DNA from: CAZOJJ01 sp964580105
GTDB lineage: Bacteria > Bacteroidota > Rhodothermia > Rhodothermales > Rubricoccaceae
NCBI GenBank assembly: GCA_964580105.1
Contig: CAZOJJ010000002.1
Span: 1-64,000, forward strand
Direction: 5' to 3'
DNA: 64,000 nt
Both the position numbers and the translations under genes were made by a program. The notes beneath the pieces are model-generated. The model was not told the DNA's origin, ran no database searches, and saw only the letters and a program-made list of their open reading frames with translations. Positions 39,963 through 50,357 of this stretch are shown here, one piece after another (within the stretch, counting starts at the first letter, position 1; each line of letters starts with the position of its first letter).

Positions 39963-39997
39963 GACGCCGAAGGGCTCCACCCGGCCCGTTCCATCCG

Positions 39998-41095
39998 ATG
40001 CTCGCCTACGCCCGCCGCCAGCTCGAACACGCCCTCAGCGTGCCCCGGTACTACCTGGGCGGGCTGTTCAAGCGGCTGTTCTCCTACCCGGTGCCGATCT
40101 GGTGCCAGGCCATCTCGTTCAAGGTCCTCACCACGCTCCTCCCGCTCATCCTCCTCGCCACCGGCATCTTCGGCCTCGTCCTCCGCCAGCCGAACCCGTT
40201 CGAGACGGTGGCGTCGTACCTGCGGACGTTCCTGCCGCCGAACCAGAGCGAGCAGCTCATTGCGATGGTGTTCGAGCTGCAGCGGGCCTCGGGCGCGCTC
40301 ACCGCGGCCGGCGCGGCGTTCTTCGTGGTGACGGTGCTGACCCTCTTCGGCACGCTCCGCTACGTCGTCGGCCAGGCCATCGGGCGGGAGCGGCACACGA
40401 ACCGGACGGTCCTGCAGGGCTACGTGTTCGACTTCCGGATGGCGCTGCAGGTCGGGCTCCTGTTCCTGCTCACCTTCGGCGTCTCGTTCGCCATCAACAC
40501 GCTCAGTGTCCACACGACGGCGTGGGGCGCCGAGGCGGGCCTGGACCCCGAGACGCTCCAGCGCGGCTGGCGCTTCGTGCTGCGCGTGCTCACCCTCGTG
40601 GTGCCGTGGGCGCTCTCGGTGGCCATGTTCTTCCAGCTGTTCTACTTCGTGCCGCGCCCGAAGCCGCCGATCCGGAGCGCGCTCGTGGGGGCGGCCGTGA
40701 CGGCGCTGCTGTTCGAGGGGGCCAAGAACGGGTTCACGTTCTATGCCCGCTACTTCGGCCGCTTCGACCGCTACGTCGAAGGGGAGGGCGGCCTCGGCAG
40801 CCTCGGCGGCGTCTTCGGCCTCATCCTCGTGCTCGTCTTCTGGGTCTACATCTCGGGTCTCACCCTCGTCATCGGCGCGATGACGACGGCGCTGCACGAG
40901 GCGCGGCACCAGCCGCGCCGCCGCTCGGCGCTGCGGCGGCTCTGGCGCACGCTCCAGCGCCGCGACCGGAAGCACGAACACCCTGCGCCGCCCGCCCTGC
41001 CGGAGGGGGGCGACGGGCTCCCGGCCGAGCCGCCGCTTTCCGCATCGCCCGAGGAGCCGAAGCCGGAAGCGGCACCGGAGCCTCCGGCGCCGTAG
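39998..41095 (+). CDS. YihY/BrkB-family membrane protein
   Basis: This 365-residue integral membrane protein is of the YihY/BrkB family (PF03631, once misnamed RNase BN). About six helices cover residues 35-300. Family landmarks are AISFKVLTTLLPLILLATGIFG near the N-terminus, the PRPKPPIRSALVGAAVTALLFEGAKNGFTFY segment, and the final GGVFGLILVLVFWVYISGLTLVIGA. A basic then Pro/Glu-rich tail of about 60 residues follows. The function is unresolved; some members have been proposed to be transporters. Confidence 0.87.
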   Translation: MLAYARRQLEHALSVPRYYLGGLFKRLFSYPVPIWCQAISFKVLTTLLPLILLATGIFGLVLRQPNPFETVASYLRTFLPPNQSEQLIAMVFELQRASGALTAAGAAFFVVTVLTLFGTLRYVVGQAIGRERHTNRTVLQGYVFDFRMALQVGLLFLLTFGVSFAINTLSVHTTAWGAEAGLDPETLQRGWRFVLRVLTLVVPWALSVAMFFQLFYFVPRPKPPIRSALVGAAVTALLFEGAKNGFTFYARYFGRFDRYVEGEGGLGSLGGVFGLILVLVFWVYISGLTLVIGAMTTALHEARHQPRRRSALRRLWRTLQRRDRKHEHPAPPALPEGGDGLPAEPPLSASPEEPKPEAAPEPPAP

Positions 41096-41118
41096 GGCGT
41101 ATGCGCCTCCCTTCGTCC

Positions 41119-41162
<44 letters not shown>

Positions 41163-41198
41163 GCGGCCCCTTTCTTTTCTGCCCCTCTCCTTCGCTCC

Positions 41199-43454
41199 GT
41201 GCGTCCCGCCCGTCCTTTCTCGGCCTGCCGGCTCTGGCTGCTGGGCGCCGTCGTGCTCGGAGGTACGCTCGCGGTCGTCCCGTCCCGGGCACAGGCCCCC
41301 CTCTACCTCGTCAACGACTCGACGTCGGTGCGCAGCGTGAACTACCGCTACGCCGGGACGAAGACGCTGGAGCCGGCCCAGCTGAATCAGCAGATCGCGA
41401 CCAGGGCGCCGGGGTTCTTCGAGAGCGGGTGGCGGAAGGCCGTCTTCGGCTGGCTCCCGTTCTTCGGGGGCGGCGGCCACTACCCCTTCAGCCCCATCGA
41501 GTTGCAGAAGGACGTCGTCCGCCTGTCGCGCTACTACCGCCGCAACGGGTTCCCGCGTCCGGCCGTGGACTACCTCCTCCGCCTCGACACCACGCGCAAC
41601 GCCATCGCCGTGCTCTTCACCATCGACGAAGGGCCGCCGCTGGTGATCGACAGCCTCACCTTCGCCGGGCCCGGCGGGCAGCCGGCCTACCGCCAGCTGG
41701 CGCCCGAACTGCAGGGCGACTGGGTCGACTTCCGCGACCGGGTTGCGCTCCTGCAGGGCGAGCGCCTCGACGACTTCCGCCTCGTCCGGCTCCAGGACCA
41801 GACGCTCGGCTGGCTCCGCGAGCGCGGCTACGCCTTCGCCGACGTCTCGGCCGAGTCCCGCGTGGACTCCGCCGCCTTCCAGGCCGACGTGCGGATCAAG
41901 ATGAACGCCGGGCCGCGCGCGCGCTACGACGAGATCCTGATCGAGGGCGTCGAGTCGGTGGACCCCGCCGTGGTGCGGCGGGAGCTGCCGTTCAGAGAAG
42001 GCGACGCGTTTCGGCAGTCCGACCTCACCGAGGGACAGCGGCAGATCTTCGGGCTCAACCTCTTCCAGCTGGCGGCCGTGAGCGTGGTGGACTCGCTCAG
42101 CCAGCGGTCGGACTCGACCGTCGCCGTCCGCGTCGTCGTGAGCGAGGGGCCGCCGCGCGTGCTCTCCGGCTTCGCCGGCTACACCTCGGCGGGCGGCGCC
42201 ACCGCCTCGGCGCAGTGGACGCACCGCAACTTCTTCGGCGACGCCCGCACGTTCACCGCCTCGCTCCGCGCCCAGACCGGCGTCGGCGTCGTCGGTCAGT
42301 ACCCCGAGGTGGACTACGAGGGGCGCCTCTCGCTCCGCCAGCCCTACCTCTTCGATCGTCGCCTCTCGGGCGCCATTGAGCCCTTCGCCCGCTACCGCGA
42401 CGACGTCGTCGAGCGGGCGACGACCTACGGCGCCTCGGGCACGCTCCTCTACGAGCAGGCCGCGCTCCGGACGGCCTCGCTCAGCCTGACCTACACCGAC
42501 CGGACGGTCGGCTCCGACAGCGTCAGTCTCGTCGATCCCTCGACGCTCTTGCCCGGCAGCGCGTTCTCCATCACGCGCAGCCAGCTCCGCCTCGGCGCTA
42601 CGCTGGGGCGCCTCGACGACCCGCTCAACCCCCGCGCGGGCTTCGTCGTCCGCCCCTCGGCTACGCTGGCGGGCCTCGCCTTCTCCGACGTGTCGTTCGC
42701 GACGGGCAACCTCTCGGCGTCGGTGTTCGTGCCGTTCGGCCGTGCGCGGCGCGTGGGCCTCGTGGCGCGCGTCAGCGGCGGCCTGCTCCAGCCCTTCGGC
42801 GGCACCGACCCTGCTCTCGCCCACGACTACCTCGCCCTCCGCGACGTGCTCTACTTCGCCGGCGGCACCAACGACGTGCGCGGCTGGAACGGCAACCTCC
42901 TCGGCCCCAAGTTCATCGACTTCACCACCGTCACCGACACCAGCTTCGCCGCCTTCGCCGAGGAGGACGACCCCATCGGCCGCTACTACACCGTCAAGTA
43001 CGGCGTGCGCTACCGGCCCGTCGGGGCGCAGGCGAAGGTGTCGGGCTCGCTTCAGCTGAACCTGCCGCTCCCGCTCGGGCCGCAGTGGGGGGCGAGCGCG
43101 TTCGTGGACGCGGGCCGCGTGTTCGGCCCGGCCGAGGGGCTCTACGCGCTCTACGGCAACGCCGTGGACGACTTCCCCAACCTCGCCCCGCTCATCCAGC
43201 GCTTCCGCGAGGACACCCCGGCCTTCCGCGTCGGCACCGGCGCGGGCATCCAGTACCTCACGCCCGTCGGTTACCTCTCCTTCGCCGTCGGCGTCAAGCT
43301 GACCCCGTCGTTCTTCGACCTCCGCGACCCCCGCGAGGTCTTCCGCGCGGCGGACATCGAGGACCTCGAACCGGGCGCGCCCGACATCGACGCAGTCGGC
43401 GCGGGCTGGTCGCAGCGGCTCGCCTTCCACCTCAACATCGGCCAGACCTTCTAG
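41199..43454 (+). CDS. BamA/TamA-family outer membrane assembly protein
   Basis: This Omp85-superfamily protein inserts or exports beta-barrel or autotransporter-like substrates at the outer membrane. The 751-residue protein has a signal peptide (LWLLGAVVLGGTLAVVPSRAQ), several POTRA-like periplasmic domains (for example YDEILIEGVESVDPAVVRRELPF) and a C-terminal 16-strand barrel (from about residue 350). The barrel carries the FAGGTNDVRGW motif, matching the conserved (V/I)RG(F/Y) lid-loop region. The pairing with a downstream TamB-like gene favours a TamA-like role. GTG 41199 is preferred over TTG 41160 because a promoter -7 element overlaps the latter. Confidence 0.85.
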   Translation: MRPARPFSACRLWLLGAVVLGGTLAVVPSRAQAPLYLVNDSTSVRSVNYRYAGTKTLEPAQLNQQIATRAPGFFESGWRKAVFGWLPFFGGGGHYPFSPIELQKDVVRLSRYYRRNGFPRPAVDYLLRLDTTRNAIAVLFTIDEGPPLVIDSLTFAGPGGQPAYRQLAPELQGDWVDFRDRVALLQGERLDDFRLVRLQDQTLGWLRERGYAFADVSAESRVDSAAFQADVRIKMNAGPRARYDEILIEGVESVDPAVVRRELPFREGDAFRQSDLTEGQRQIFGLNLFQLAAVSVVDSLSQRSDSTVAVRVVVSEGPPRVLSGFAGYTSAGGATASAQWTHRNFFGDARTFTASLRAQTGVGVVGQYPEVDYEGRLSLRQPYLFDRRLSGAIEPFARYRDDVVERATTYGASGTLLYEQAALRTASLSLTYTDRTVGSDSVSLVDPSTLLPGSAFSITRSQLRLGATLGRLDDPLNPRAGFVVRPSATLAGLAFSDVSFATGNLSASVFVPFGRARRVGLVARVSGGLLQPFGGTDPALAHDYLALRDVLYFAGGTNDVRGWNGNLLGPKFIDFTTVTDTSFAAFAEEDDPIGRYYTVKYGVRYRPVGAQAKVSGSLQLNLPLPLGPQWGASAFVDAGRVFGPAEGLYALYGNAVDDFPNLAPLIQRFREDTPAFRVGTGAGIQYLTPVGYLSFAVGVKLTPSFFDLRDPREVFRAADIEDLEPGAPDIDAVGAGWSQRLAFHLNIGQTF

Positions 43455-43455
43455 C

Positions 43456-46400
43456 GTGCCCGACGAGCCGCTCCATACCGACCCGGCCGAGACGCCGCCG
43501 CCCGCAGCCGGGGACGACGTGCGGCCTTCGAGCGCCGAGGCCCCCGAGGCGGAGACCGCCGGGCCGTCGTGGCTGGAGCGCATCGGGCGCGCCGTCGCCG
43601 TCGCCGTCGCGTTCCTGGCGGTGCTGGCGCTGGGGCTGCTCCTCTTCCTCCAGACCGAGATGGGGCGGTCGAAGGTGCAGGCCATCGCGGTGCGCGAGAT
43701 CCAGAGCCTGCTGGCCGAAGGCGCCGAGGTCGAGGTGGCCCGCCTCGACGGCAACTTCCTCACCGGCGCGCGGATGCTCGGCCTCGTCATCCGCCAGGAC
43801 GGCGAGGTGACGGCCTCCATCGACACCGTGCTGGTGGACTACGACCTGCTCACGCTTATCAGCCGTCGGTTCGACGCCGGCCGGCTTTACGTCGGCGGCC
43901 CGACGCTCTACGTCCGCCAGCGGGCCGACTCGACGTTCAACGTCGCGGACCTGCTCAAGCCCGCCGAGTCGACGGCGGACACGACGGGTGCCGGCTTCGT
44001 CGTCGAGATCGACTCGCTGGCGCTGCGGCGCGGGCGCGCCGAGGTCTACTTCTACAACCCCGCCCGCGACTCCGTCCTCGTCGTGGACGAGGTGATGCTC
44101 CTGGCGAGCGGGTTCCACTCCGGCCCCGACAGCCTCACCGCCACCCTCGACGCGTTCCTGGCCGAGGCGACGGCGCCAAACGGCGCCGCGGAGGTGGCGC
44201 TCTCCGCCTCGGGCGCGTTCTCGCGCCAGGCGCTCGACCTCGACGAGCTCCGCATCACCTCTGCGGCCGGGACCGACGTGCGCGGCGAGGTCCGCTACAC
44301 GCTCGGCGAGGAACGCGCCGGCCTGCCCGTCCTCGATGCCGACTTCGCCGTGAACCCGCTGGCGATGGAGGACGTCCGCGCCTTCACCGGCCTCGCCCTC
44401 TACGGCGACCCCCGCTTGCGCCTGACGGCGCGGAGCCGCGACGAGGGCCTCGCCTTCTCGCTCCAGGGCGCCGTCTCCGGCGGCACCGTCGCCCTCGACG
44501 GTACGCTCCAGAACGGCGGCGCGGGCGCGCAGCGCCTCCGCTACCGCGTCGAGGGTCAGGTGAGCGGGGTGAACCCCGCCGTCATCACGCGCAACGAGGC
44601 GCTCGCCGCCACGCTCAACGGCACGCTCGACGTGGACCTCGCCGGCACCAGCGCGCGCACGCTCGACGGCCCCTTCTCCGCCACGCTGACCGACTCCCGC
44701 GTGGGCGCCCAGGCCATCGACCGCTTCCGCGTCGGCGGTGCCTTCGAGACGGGCCGCCTCGAGTTCGACCTCGCGCTGGCCGTCCCGGGCGCACGGCTCG
44801 AGGCCGCCGGCAGCGCTCGCCCCTTCGATCCCACGCCGACCTACGACGTGCGCGGGCGCGCCGACGACGTGGACCTTGCCCGGCTCCTCAACAACCCCGA
44901 GCAGACGACCCGCCTCAGCGGCGCCTTCGCCGTCTCCGGCGCCGGCTTCGAGCCCGAGACCGCCCTCGCCGACATCCAGCTCCAGCTCGACGACCTCCGC
45001 TCCGGCGACCTCGCCCTTGACTACCTCGACGCCAGCGCCGACCTCCGCAACGGACTCCTCCGCTTCGTCGCCGAGACGCAGGTGGCGGACGGCGGCGGGC
45101 TCGTCGAGGCCAGCGGCACGGCGCGGCCGTTCGACGAGACGATCACGTACGCCGTCGAGAGCGGGCGCCTCACCGGCCTCGACCTCGCCGCGCTCACCGG
45201 CGACCCCGCCCAGTCCAGCGACCTCACCGGCACGTTCTCGCTGCACGGGCGCGGCACCGACCCGAACGCGCTCGACCTCGCCGTCGAGGCGAGCCTCCGC
45301 AACTCCCGCTTCGCCGACTACGACATCCTGGCGCTCGACGCGACGGCCGACCTCGACGGCGGCCTCCTCGCCTTCGACGCCGCCGCCGACTTCGGCCGGA
45401 TCGGGCGCGCCCAGGCCGAGGGCACGGCCCGCCTCTTCGCCGAGGTGCTCACCTACAGCGCGCAGGGCCGCGTCGAGAACCTCGACCTCGCGGAGCTGAC
45501 GGGCAACCCGGCGAACCGGAGCGACCTCACGGCCGGCTTCACGGCCGAGGGGCGCGGCACCGACCCGCAGACGCTCACGCTCACGGCCCGCCTCGACGTC
45601 GCGCCGTCCTCGTACGGCGCGCAGGAGGTCGCCGACGGTACGCTCGACCTCCGCCTCGAGACCGGCTTCCTCACCGTCACCGGCGACCTCGCCACGCCCG
45701 AGGGGCTGCTCACGCTCGACGTCTCCGGCCGGCCCTTCGACGAGACGCCGTCGTTCGCCTTCGGCGAGCGGACCTGCTTCGACGGCCTCGACCTCGCCGC
45801 GCTCACGGGCAACCCCGAGCTCCGCACGCGCCTCTCAGGCTGCTTCCGCGGCGAACTGCGCGGGTTCGACCCCGCCACGGCCGTCGGGCAGGGCACGCTC
45901 ACCCTCCGGCCCTCGACCGTCAACGACGCGCGCATCGAGAGCGGGGCGATCACGTTCTCGCTCGGCGGCGGCAACCTCGACGCCCACGCCGAGCTCGCCT
46001 TCGCCGACGTCGGCTCCGGCGTGCCCGACGGCGCCGTCGCCTTCGACCTCACGGGCCGCTTCTTCGGCGAAACGCCGACCTACGCGCTCAATGGCACCGT
46101 GGACGACCTCGACGTGGCGGCCCTGCTGGGGCTGCCGGACGAGCAGCCCGCCCGCATCACGCTCGCCTTCGACCTCGACGGGCGGGGTTTCGACCCCGAG
46201 ACGATGACGCTCAGCGGGAGGCTGGCCGGCGGCCGGTCGAAGGTCGGCGGGGCGGCCGTGGACACGCTCCGCGCCGACTTCGCGCTCGATCGCGGCGTGC
46301 TCGTCCTCGACACGCTCTTCGTCGAGTCCGACCTCGCCGACGCCCAGGGCGGCGGGCGGCTCGTCCTGACCGACCGCGCCGATGCTGGGGCGACCCGCTT

Positions 46401-48726
46401 CGCGCTCGAAGCCGTCATCGAGGACCTCGCCCCGCTCAACGCGTACGTCGCCGAGCCGCTCTCGCTCCAGGAGGCCCGCCTCGACGCGCTCGTCACCGGC
46501 GAGCCCGGCCGCCCGCTTCTGTTCGACGTGGCGGTCGTGGCCGAGCGCTTCGCCTACGGCGCCACCGCCGTCAACGGCCTCGACAGCCGGATCACCGGCT
46601 CCTTCGTCCCCGATTCCCTCGCGCTCGACCTCCGCGCGCGCGCCGAGTTCGACTTCTTCTCCCGGCCCGGCCTGCTCGTCGAGGCGGGCGACTTCGACGT
46701 CGTTTACAACGCCGAGGCGTTCACCGTCGAGGGGGCCATCACGCTGGACCGCCGGCGCGACTTCGACTTCTTCGCCGACGTCGACCTCAACCCGGAGGCG
46801 CCCGCCCTCACGCTCCAGCGGTTCCGCCTCAACCTCGACGGCGAGGCGTGGACCCTCGCCGGGCCCACCCGCATCACCTACGGCGAGGCCTACCGCGTCG
46901 AGAACCTGCTCCTCCGCTCGGCCGACGGCGAGCAGCAGATCGCCGCCGACGGCGTGATCGACCCCGACGGCGAGCAGGCCTTCGTGCTCACCATCGAGAA
47001 CTTCCGGACGGACGGGCTCACCGACCTCGCCGGGTTCGACGGCCTCGGCGGGCGGCTCACGACGACGCTCCTCATGACCGGCCCGGCGGCCGAGCCCGAG
47101 ATCGACGGGACGCTGACGCTGGCGGACTTCACCTCGCGCGGCGTTCCCGTCGGCTCCATCGACATCGACCTCGCCTACGCGCGGTCGCGCCTGAACCTCG
47201 ACGCCCGGCTGGACCACACCTCCGGCAGCGCGCTCACCGCCGACGGCTACCTCCCGCTCAACTTCTCGCTCGCCGGCGCCGCCGAGGGCGTGCGCGCCGT
47301 CACCGAGGCCGAGGCCACCGAGGCCGTCCGCTTCGTGGTCCGCGCCGACTCGTTTCCGGTGTCGTGGGTGCAGCCGTTCCTCGACCCCCGCGTCTTCACC
47401 ACCGTGGACGGCGTGCTGACGATCCCCGACAGCCTCACGCTCTCGGGCACGCAGGCCAGCCCGCGCCTCGACGGCGAGGCGCTGCTCAGCGGCGGGCGCC
47501 TCGGGCTCGTCGCCGTCGGGCGCGTGTACGAGACGATCACGGTGCCGATCCGGCTCATCGGAAACGAGGCGCGCGTGGAGAACGCCCGGATCACCGACCC
47601 CCAGTCCGGCGAGACGCGGCTTGCCATCGACGGCTCGGTCCGCCTGCCCGAGCTCTCCCTCGGCGAGCTCGACTTCACCGTCACGCCGAGCCGGTTTCTC
47701 GCCACCGAGACCCGGACGTACGCCGGCCTCGTGCTCGACCGGGGCCGTGCGCCCCTCCGCCTCACCGGCACGCTCGACCGGCCCGCGCTGCGCGGCTCCG
47801 TCGCCCTCGCCCGCGGCGACATCTACCTCACCGACGAGCTGGTGGCGCCGCAGTTCGAGGAGGTCACGCTCTCCGACGAGGACCTCCGCCTGCTGGAGGC
47901 CCGTTTCGGCCGCCGCATCACCGAGCGGGACACGGCCGTCTCCCGCTTCTTCCAGGCCCTCGACCTCGACCTCAACGTGGAAATCGAGCGGGACGTGTGG
48001 CTCCGCGCCCGCTCCGGCCTCCCGTTCGACATCGAGTTCCGGGGCAGCGTGCGCGCCGTCAAGCCGCCGTACGCCGAGGCGACGAACCTCTACGGCACCG
48101 TCGAGCTCACGCGCGGCTCGGTGGAGACGCTGAGCCGGCGGTTCGAGATCGAGAGCGGGACGCTCACCTTCAACGGGCCCGTCGAGGAAACGCTCGTGGA
48201 CCTCGCCGCCACGCTTGACATCCGCACCGACCCCACCGTCGGCACCACGGCCGTCCAGATCCGGTTGCTGGCACAGGGGCGGCTCGGCGAGGACCTCACC
48301 GTCACGCTCTCGTCCACCCCCCAGCTCGAGAACGCCGACATCGTCTCGCTCATCGCCACCGGGCGGCTGGCGGAGGACTTCATCGGCGGCGGTGCGCTGG
48401 CGGGCGCGGCGCAGGGCCTCGCCGTGAGCCAGCTCTCCAGCCTCGTCGAAGGCGTGGCCGGCCACGCCCTCGGCCTCGACGTCATCCAGATCGATCAGGG
48501 GCCCGACGGCCTCGTGATCCGCCTCGGCAAGTACCTCACGAGCCGGGCGTTCCTCTCCGTCGGCCAGCCGCTCAACGTGCAGGGCGAGCGGGGCGAGGGG
48601 ATCGGCACGCAGGTCACGCTGGAGTACGCGCTGCTCCAGTGGCTCCTCGCGCAGGTCGAGTACCAGGCCGATGACGGCACCGGCAGCAGCGTCGGCGCGG
48701 GCCTGATCTTCGAGTACGCGTACTGA
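43456..48726 (+). CDS. TamB-family (AsmA-like) translocation/assembly protein
   Basis: This very large 1756-residue envelope protein has an N-terminal membrane anchor (about 37-60: AVAVAVAFLAVLALGLLLFLQ) and a long beta-rich periplasmic region. It ends in the conserved TamB/DUF490 C-terminal domain (from about 1330, with GSVETLSRRFEIESGTLTFNG and TDPTVGTTAVQIRLLAQG). Residues 466-980 contain at least five repeats of about 102 residues with the core LDLAALTGNPxxxSDLTGxF then GRGTDP. TamB-like proteins form hydrophobic grooves implicated in lipid transport and outer-membrane assembly. It starts (GTG) one base after the bamA/tamA-like gene, so the two form an operon. Confidence 0.88.
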   Translation: MPDEPLHTDPAETPPPAAGDDVRPSSAEAPEAETAGPSWLERIGRAVAVAVAFLAVLALGLLLFLQTEMGRSKVQAIAVREIQSLLAEGAEVEVARLDGNFLTGARMLGLVIRQDGEVTASIDTVLVDYDLLTLISRRFDAGRLYVGGPTLYVRQRADSTFNVADLLKPAESTADTTGAGFVVEIDSLALRRGRAEVYFYNPARDSVLVVDEVMLLASGFHSGPDSLTATLDAFLAEATAPNGAAEVALSASGAFSRQALDLDELRITSAAGTDVRGEVRYTLGEERAGLPVLDADFAVNPLAMEDVRAFTGLALYGDPRLRLTARSRDEGLAFSLQGAVSGGTVALDGTLQNGGAGAQRLRYRVEGQVSGVNPAVITRNEALAATLNGTLDVDLAGTSARTLDGPFSATLTDSRVGAQAIDRFRVGGAFETGRLEFDLALAVPGARLEAAGSARPFDPTPTYDVRGRADDVDLARLLNNPEQTTRLSGAFAVSGAGFEPETALADIQLQLDDLRSGDLALDYLDASADLRNGLLRFVAETQVADGGGLVEASGTARPFDETITYAVESGRLTGLDLAALTGDPAQSSDLTGTFSLHGRGTDPNALDLAVEASLRNSRFADYDILALDATADLDGGLLAFDAAADFGRIGRAQAEGTARLFAEVLTYSAQGRVENLDLAELTGNPANRSDLTAGFTAEGRGTDPQTLTLTARLDVAPSSYGAQEVADGTLDLRLETGFLTVTGDLATPEGLLTLDVSGRPFDETPSFAFGERTCFDGLDLAALTGNPELRTRLSGCFRGELRGFDPATAVGQGTLTLRPSTVNDARIESGAITFSLGGGNLDAHAELAFADVGSGVPDGAVAFDLTGRFFGETPTYALNGTVDDLDVAALLGLPDEQPARITLAFDLDGRGFDPETMTLSGRLAGGRSKVGGAAVDTLRADFALDRGVLVLDTLFVESDLADAQGGGRLVLTDRADAGATRFALEAVIEDLAPLNAYVAEPLSLQEARLDALVTGEPGRPLLFDVAVVAERFAYGATAVNGLDSRITGSFVPDSLALDLRARAEFDFFSRPGLLVEAGDFDVVYNAEAFTVEGAITLDRRRDFDFFADVDLNPEAPALTLQRFRLNLDGEAWTLAGPTRITYGEAYRVENLLLRSADGEQQIAADGVIDPDGEQAFVLTIENFRTDGLTDLAGFDGLGGRLTTTLLMTGPAAEPEIDGTLTLADFTSRGVPVGSIDIDLAYARSRLNLDARLDHTSGSALTADGYLPLNFSLAGAAEGVRAVTEAEATEAVRFVVRADSFPVSWVQPFLDPRVFTTVDGVLTIPDSLTLSGTQASPRLDGEALLSGGRLGLVAVGRVYETITVPIRLIGNEARVENARITDPQSGETRLAIDGSVRLPELSLGELDFTVTPSRFLATETRTYAGLVLDRGRAPLRLTGTLDRPALRGSVALARGDIYLTDELVAPQFEEVTLSDEDLRLLEARFGRRITERDTAVSRFFQALDLDLNVEIERDVWLRARSGLPFDIEFRGSVRAVKPPYAEATNLYGTVELTRGSVETLSRRFEIESGTLTFNGPVEETLVDLAATLDIRTDPTVGTTAVQIRLLAQGRLGEDLTVTLSSTPQLENADIVSLIATGRLAEDFIGGGALAGAAQGLAVSQLSSLVEGVAGHALGLDVIQIDQGPDGLVIRLGKYLTSRAFLSVGQPLNVQGERGEGIGTQVTLEYALLQWLLAQVEYQADDGTGSSVGAGLIFEYAY

Positions 48727-48901
48727 GCGGAGAGGGCGACGCACTTCTCGGCGACCACGGGGCACGCTCGATCGGGCCCTTGGGCCAGGGTCGAGGCGCC
48801 GGCCTCGGTGCAGCCGAGCAGGAACCGGTCGAAGGCGGGCGGTGGGGAGGCGCCGGGGCATTGTTCGCCGAGGCTTGGGCGACCGGCGGCGGGCACGCGG
48901 C

Positions 48902-48908
48902 TACCTTT
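48902..48908 (+). promoter_or_regulatory. Promoter -7 element TACCTTT (der)
   Basis: The element lies 42 nt before the der start. A TTG 24 bp upstream (48875-48877) is a loose -33 match. Confidence 0.4.
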
Positions 48909-48943
48909 CGGTCTTCCGCCTTCGCCCCTCGTCCCTTTGCGCC

Positions 48944-50248
48944 ATGGCCCTCGTCGCCATCGTCGGCCGGCCCAACGTCGGCAAGAGCACCCTGTTCAAC
49001 CGGCTCACCGAGCAGCGCCAGGCCATCACGCACGACGAGCCCGGCGTCACGCGAGACCGCCTCTACGGCGAGGTCGAGTGGACGGGCCGCGAGTTCGACC
49101 TCGTGGACACCGGCGGTCTCGTGCCCCGCTCCGACGAGCGCTTCGAGGCCGCCATCCGCGAGCAGGTCCTCCTCACCCTCGACGAGGCCGACGTCATTCT
49201 CTTCGTCGTGGATGCCACGACGGGCATCACCGACGTGGACGCCGAGATCGCCGCGCGCCTGCGGAAGGCCGAGCAGCCCGTCTTCGTCGTCGCCAACAAG
49301 GCCGACAACGACCAGCGGCGCCTCGACGCGGCCGAGTTCTACAGCCTCGGCTTCGAGCACGTCTTCCCCGTCAGCGCCATCAACGGTTCCGGCACGGGCG
49401 ACTTCCTCGACGCCGTCGTGGCCGCCCTTCCCGACGAGCCGCCCGAGGCGGTGGACGACGACGCCCCGCGCATCGCCTTCATCGGGCGGCCCAACGTGGG
49501 CAAGTCCTCGCTCACGAACCAGCTGCTCGGCCACCAGCGCACCATCGTCACCGAGATCGCCGGGACCACGCGCGACGCCATCGACGCACGGATGGAGTAC
49601 GCCGGCCGCGAGATCGTACTCGTGGACACGGCCGGTCTCCGCAAGAAGGCCCGCGTGACGGAGAACGTCGAGTTCTACTCCGTCCTCCGCACCGAGCGCG
49701 CCATCCAGCACTGCGACGTGGCCGTGCTGCTGATCGACGCGACGACGGGGCTGGAGGCGCAGGACGCCAAGGTGCTCCGCGAGGCCGAAGGGATGAAGAA
49801 GGGGCTCGTCATCGCCGTCAACAAGTGGGACCTCGCCGAGAAGGAGACCAACACCGCCCGCGACGTGACGCGCGCCATCCACGAGCGCCTCGGGCTGCTC
49901 GACTACGTGCCCGTCGTGTTCGTCTCGGCGCTCACCGGCCAGCGCGCCACGAGGGTGCTCGACGTGGCGCTCCGGGTCTACGACGAGCGGAGCAAGCGCG
50001 TCCCGACCGCCGCGCTCAACGAGGTCGTCCAGGCCGCCGTGCAGGCGCAGTACCCGCCGTCGTGGCGCGGGCAGTACGTCAAGATCAAGTACGCCACGCA
50101 GGTGCGCGACACGCCGCCCGTCTTCGCCTTCTTCTGCAACCACCCGCAGGGCATCAAGGCGTCGTACGAGCGCTACCTGGAGAACCGGATCCGCGCGGCG
50201 TTCGGGTTCGAGGGTGTGCCGCTGACGCTCTCGTTCAAGCGCAAGTGA
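48944..50248 (+). CDS. der: Ribosome assembly GTPase Der (EngA)
   Basis: This tandem-domain GTPase is needed for 50S maturation. The 434-residue protein has two G domains, each with GRPNVGKS (about residues 8 and 180). The G3 motifs are DTGG and DTAGLRKKARV, and the NKAD/NKWD G4 motifs are present, followed by a C-terminal KH-like domain ending PLTLSFKRK. The start ATG 48944 gives the usual MALVAIVGRPNVGKSTLFN. A separate promoter element precedes it. Confidence 0.97.
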   Translation: MALVAIVGRPNVGKSTLFNRLTEQRQAITHDEPGVTRDRLYGEVEWTGREFDLVDTGGLVPRSDERFEAAIREQVLLTLDEADVILFVVDATTGITDVDAEIAARLRKAEQPVFVVANKADNDQRRLDAAEFYSLGFEHVFPVSAINGSGTGDFLDAVVAALPDEPPEAVDDDAPRIAFIGRPNVGKSSLTNQLLGHQRTIVTEIAGTTRDAIDARMEYAGREIVLVDTAGLRKKARVTENVEFYSVLRTERAIQHCDVAVLLIDATTGLEAQDAKVLREAEGMKKGLVIAVNKWDLAEKETNTARDVTRAIHERLGLLDYVPVVFVSALTGQRATRVLDVALRVYDERSKRVPTAALNEVVQAAVQAQYPPSWRGQYVKIKYATQVRDTPPVFAFFCNHPQGIKASYERYLENRIRAAFGFEGVPLTLSFKRK

Positions 50249-50323
50249 CCACCCCGGCGCTCCTACCGAGCGGCCGCGCCGTGAAAGCCCGGCGGAGGGC
50301 TGAACCGCGCCCCCGCCCCGGCG

Positions 50324-50330
50324 TATCTTG
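50324..50330 (+). promoter_or_regulatory. Promoter -7 element TATCTTG
   Basis: The element lies 34 nt before the nuoI-like gene and fits the recurrent motif, indicating an independent transcript. Confidence 0.45.
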
Positions 50331-50357
50331 CCGCCCCTCGTTCCCGTCTCCCCTCTC

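Noticed and set aside
45835..48861. 1008-codon minus-strand frame across the tamB-like gene
   Set aside because: It is a shadow of the repeat-rich coding strand; the plus-strand frame has the signal anchor and the DUF490 domain.
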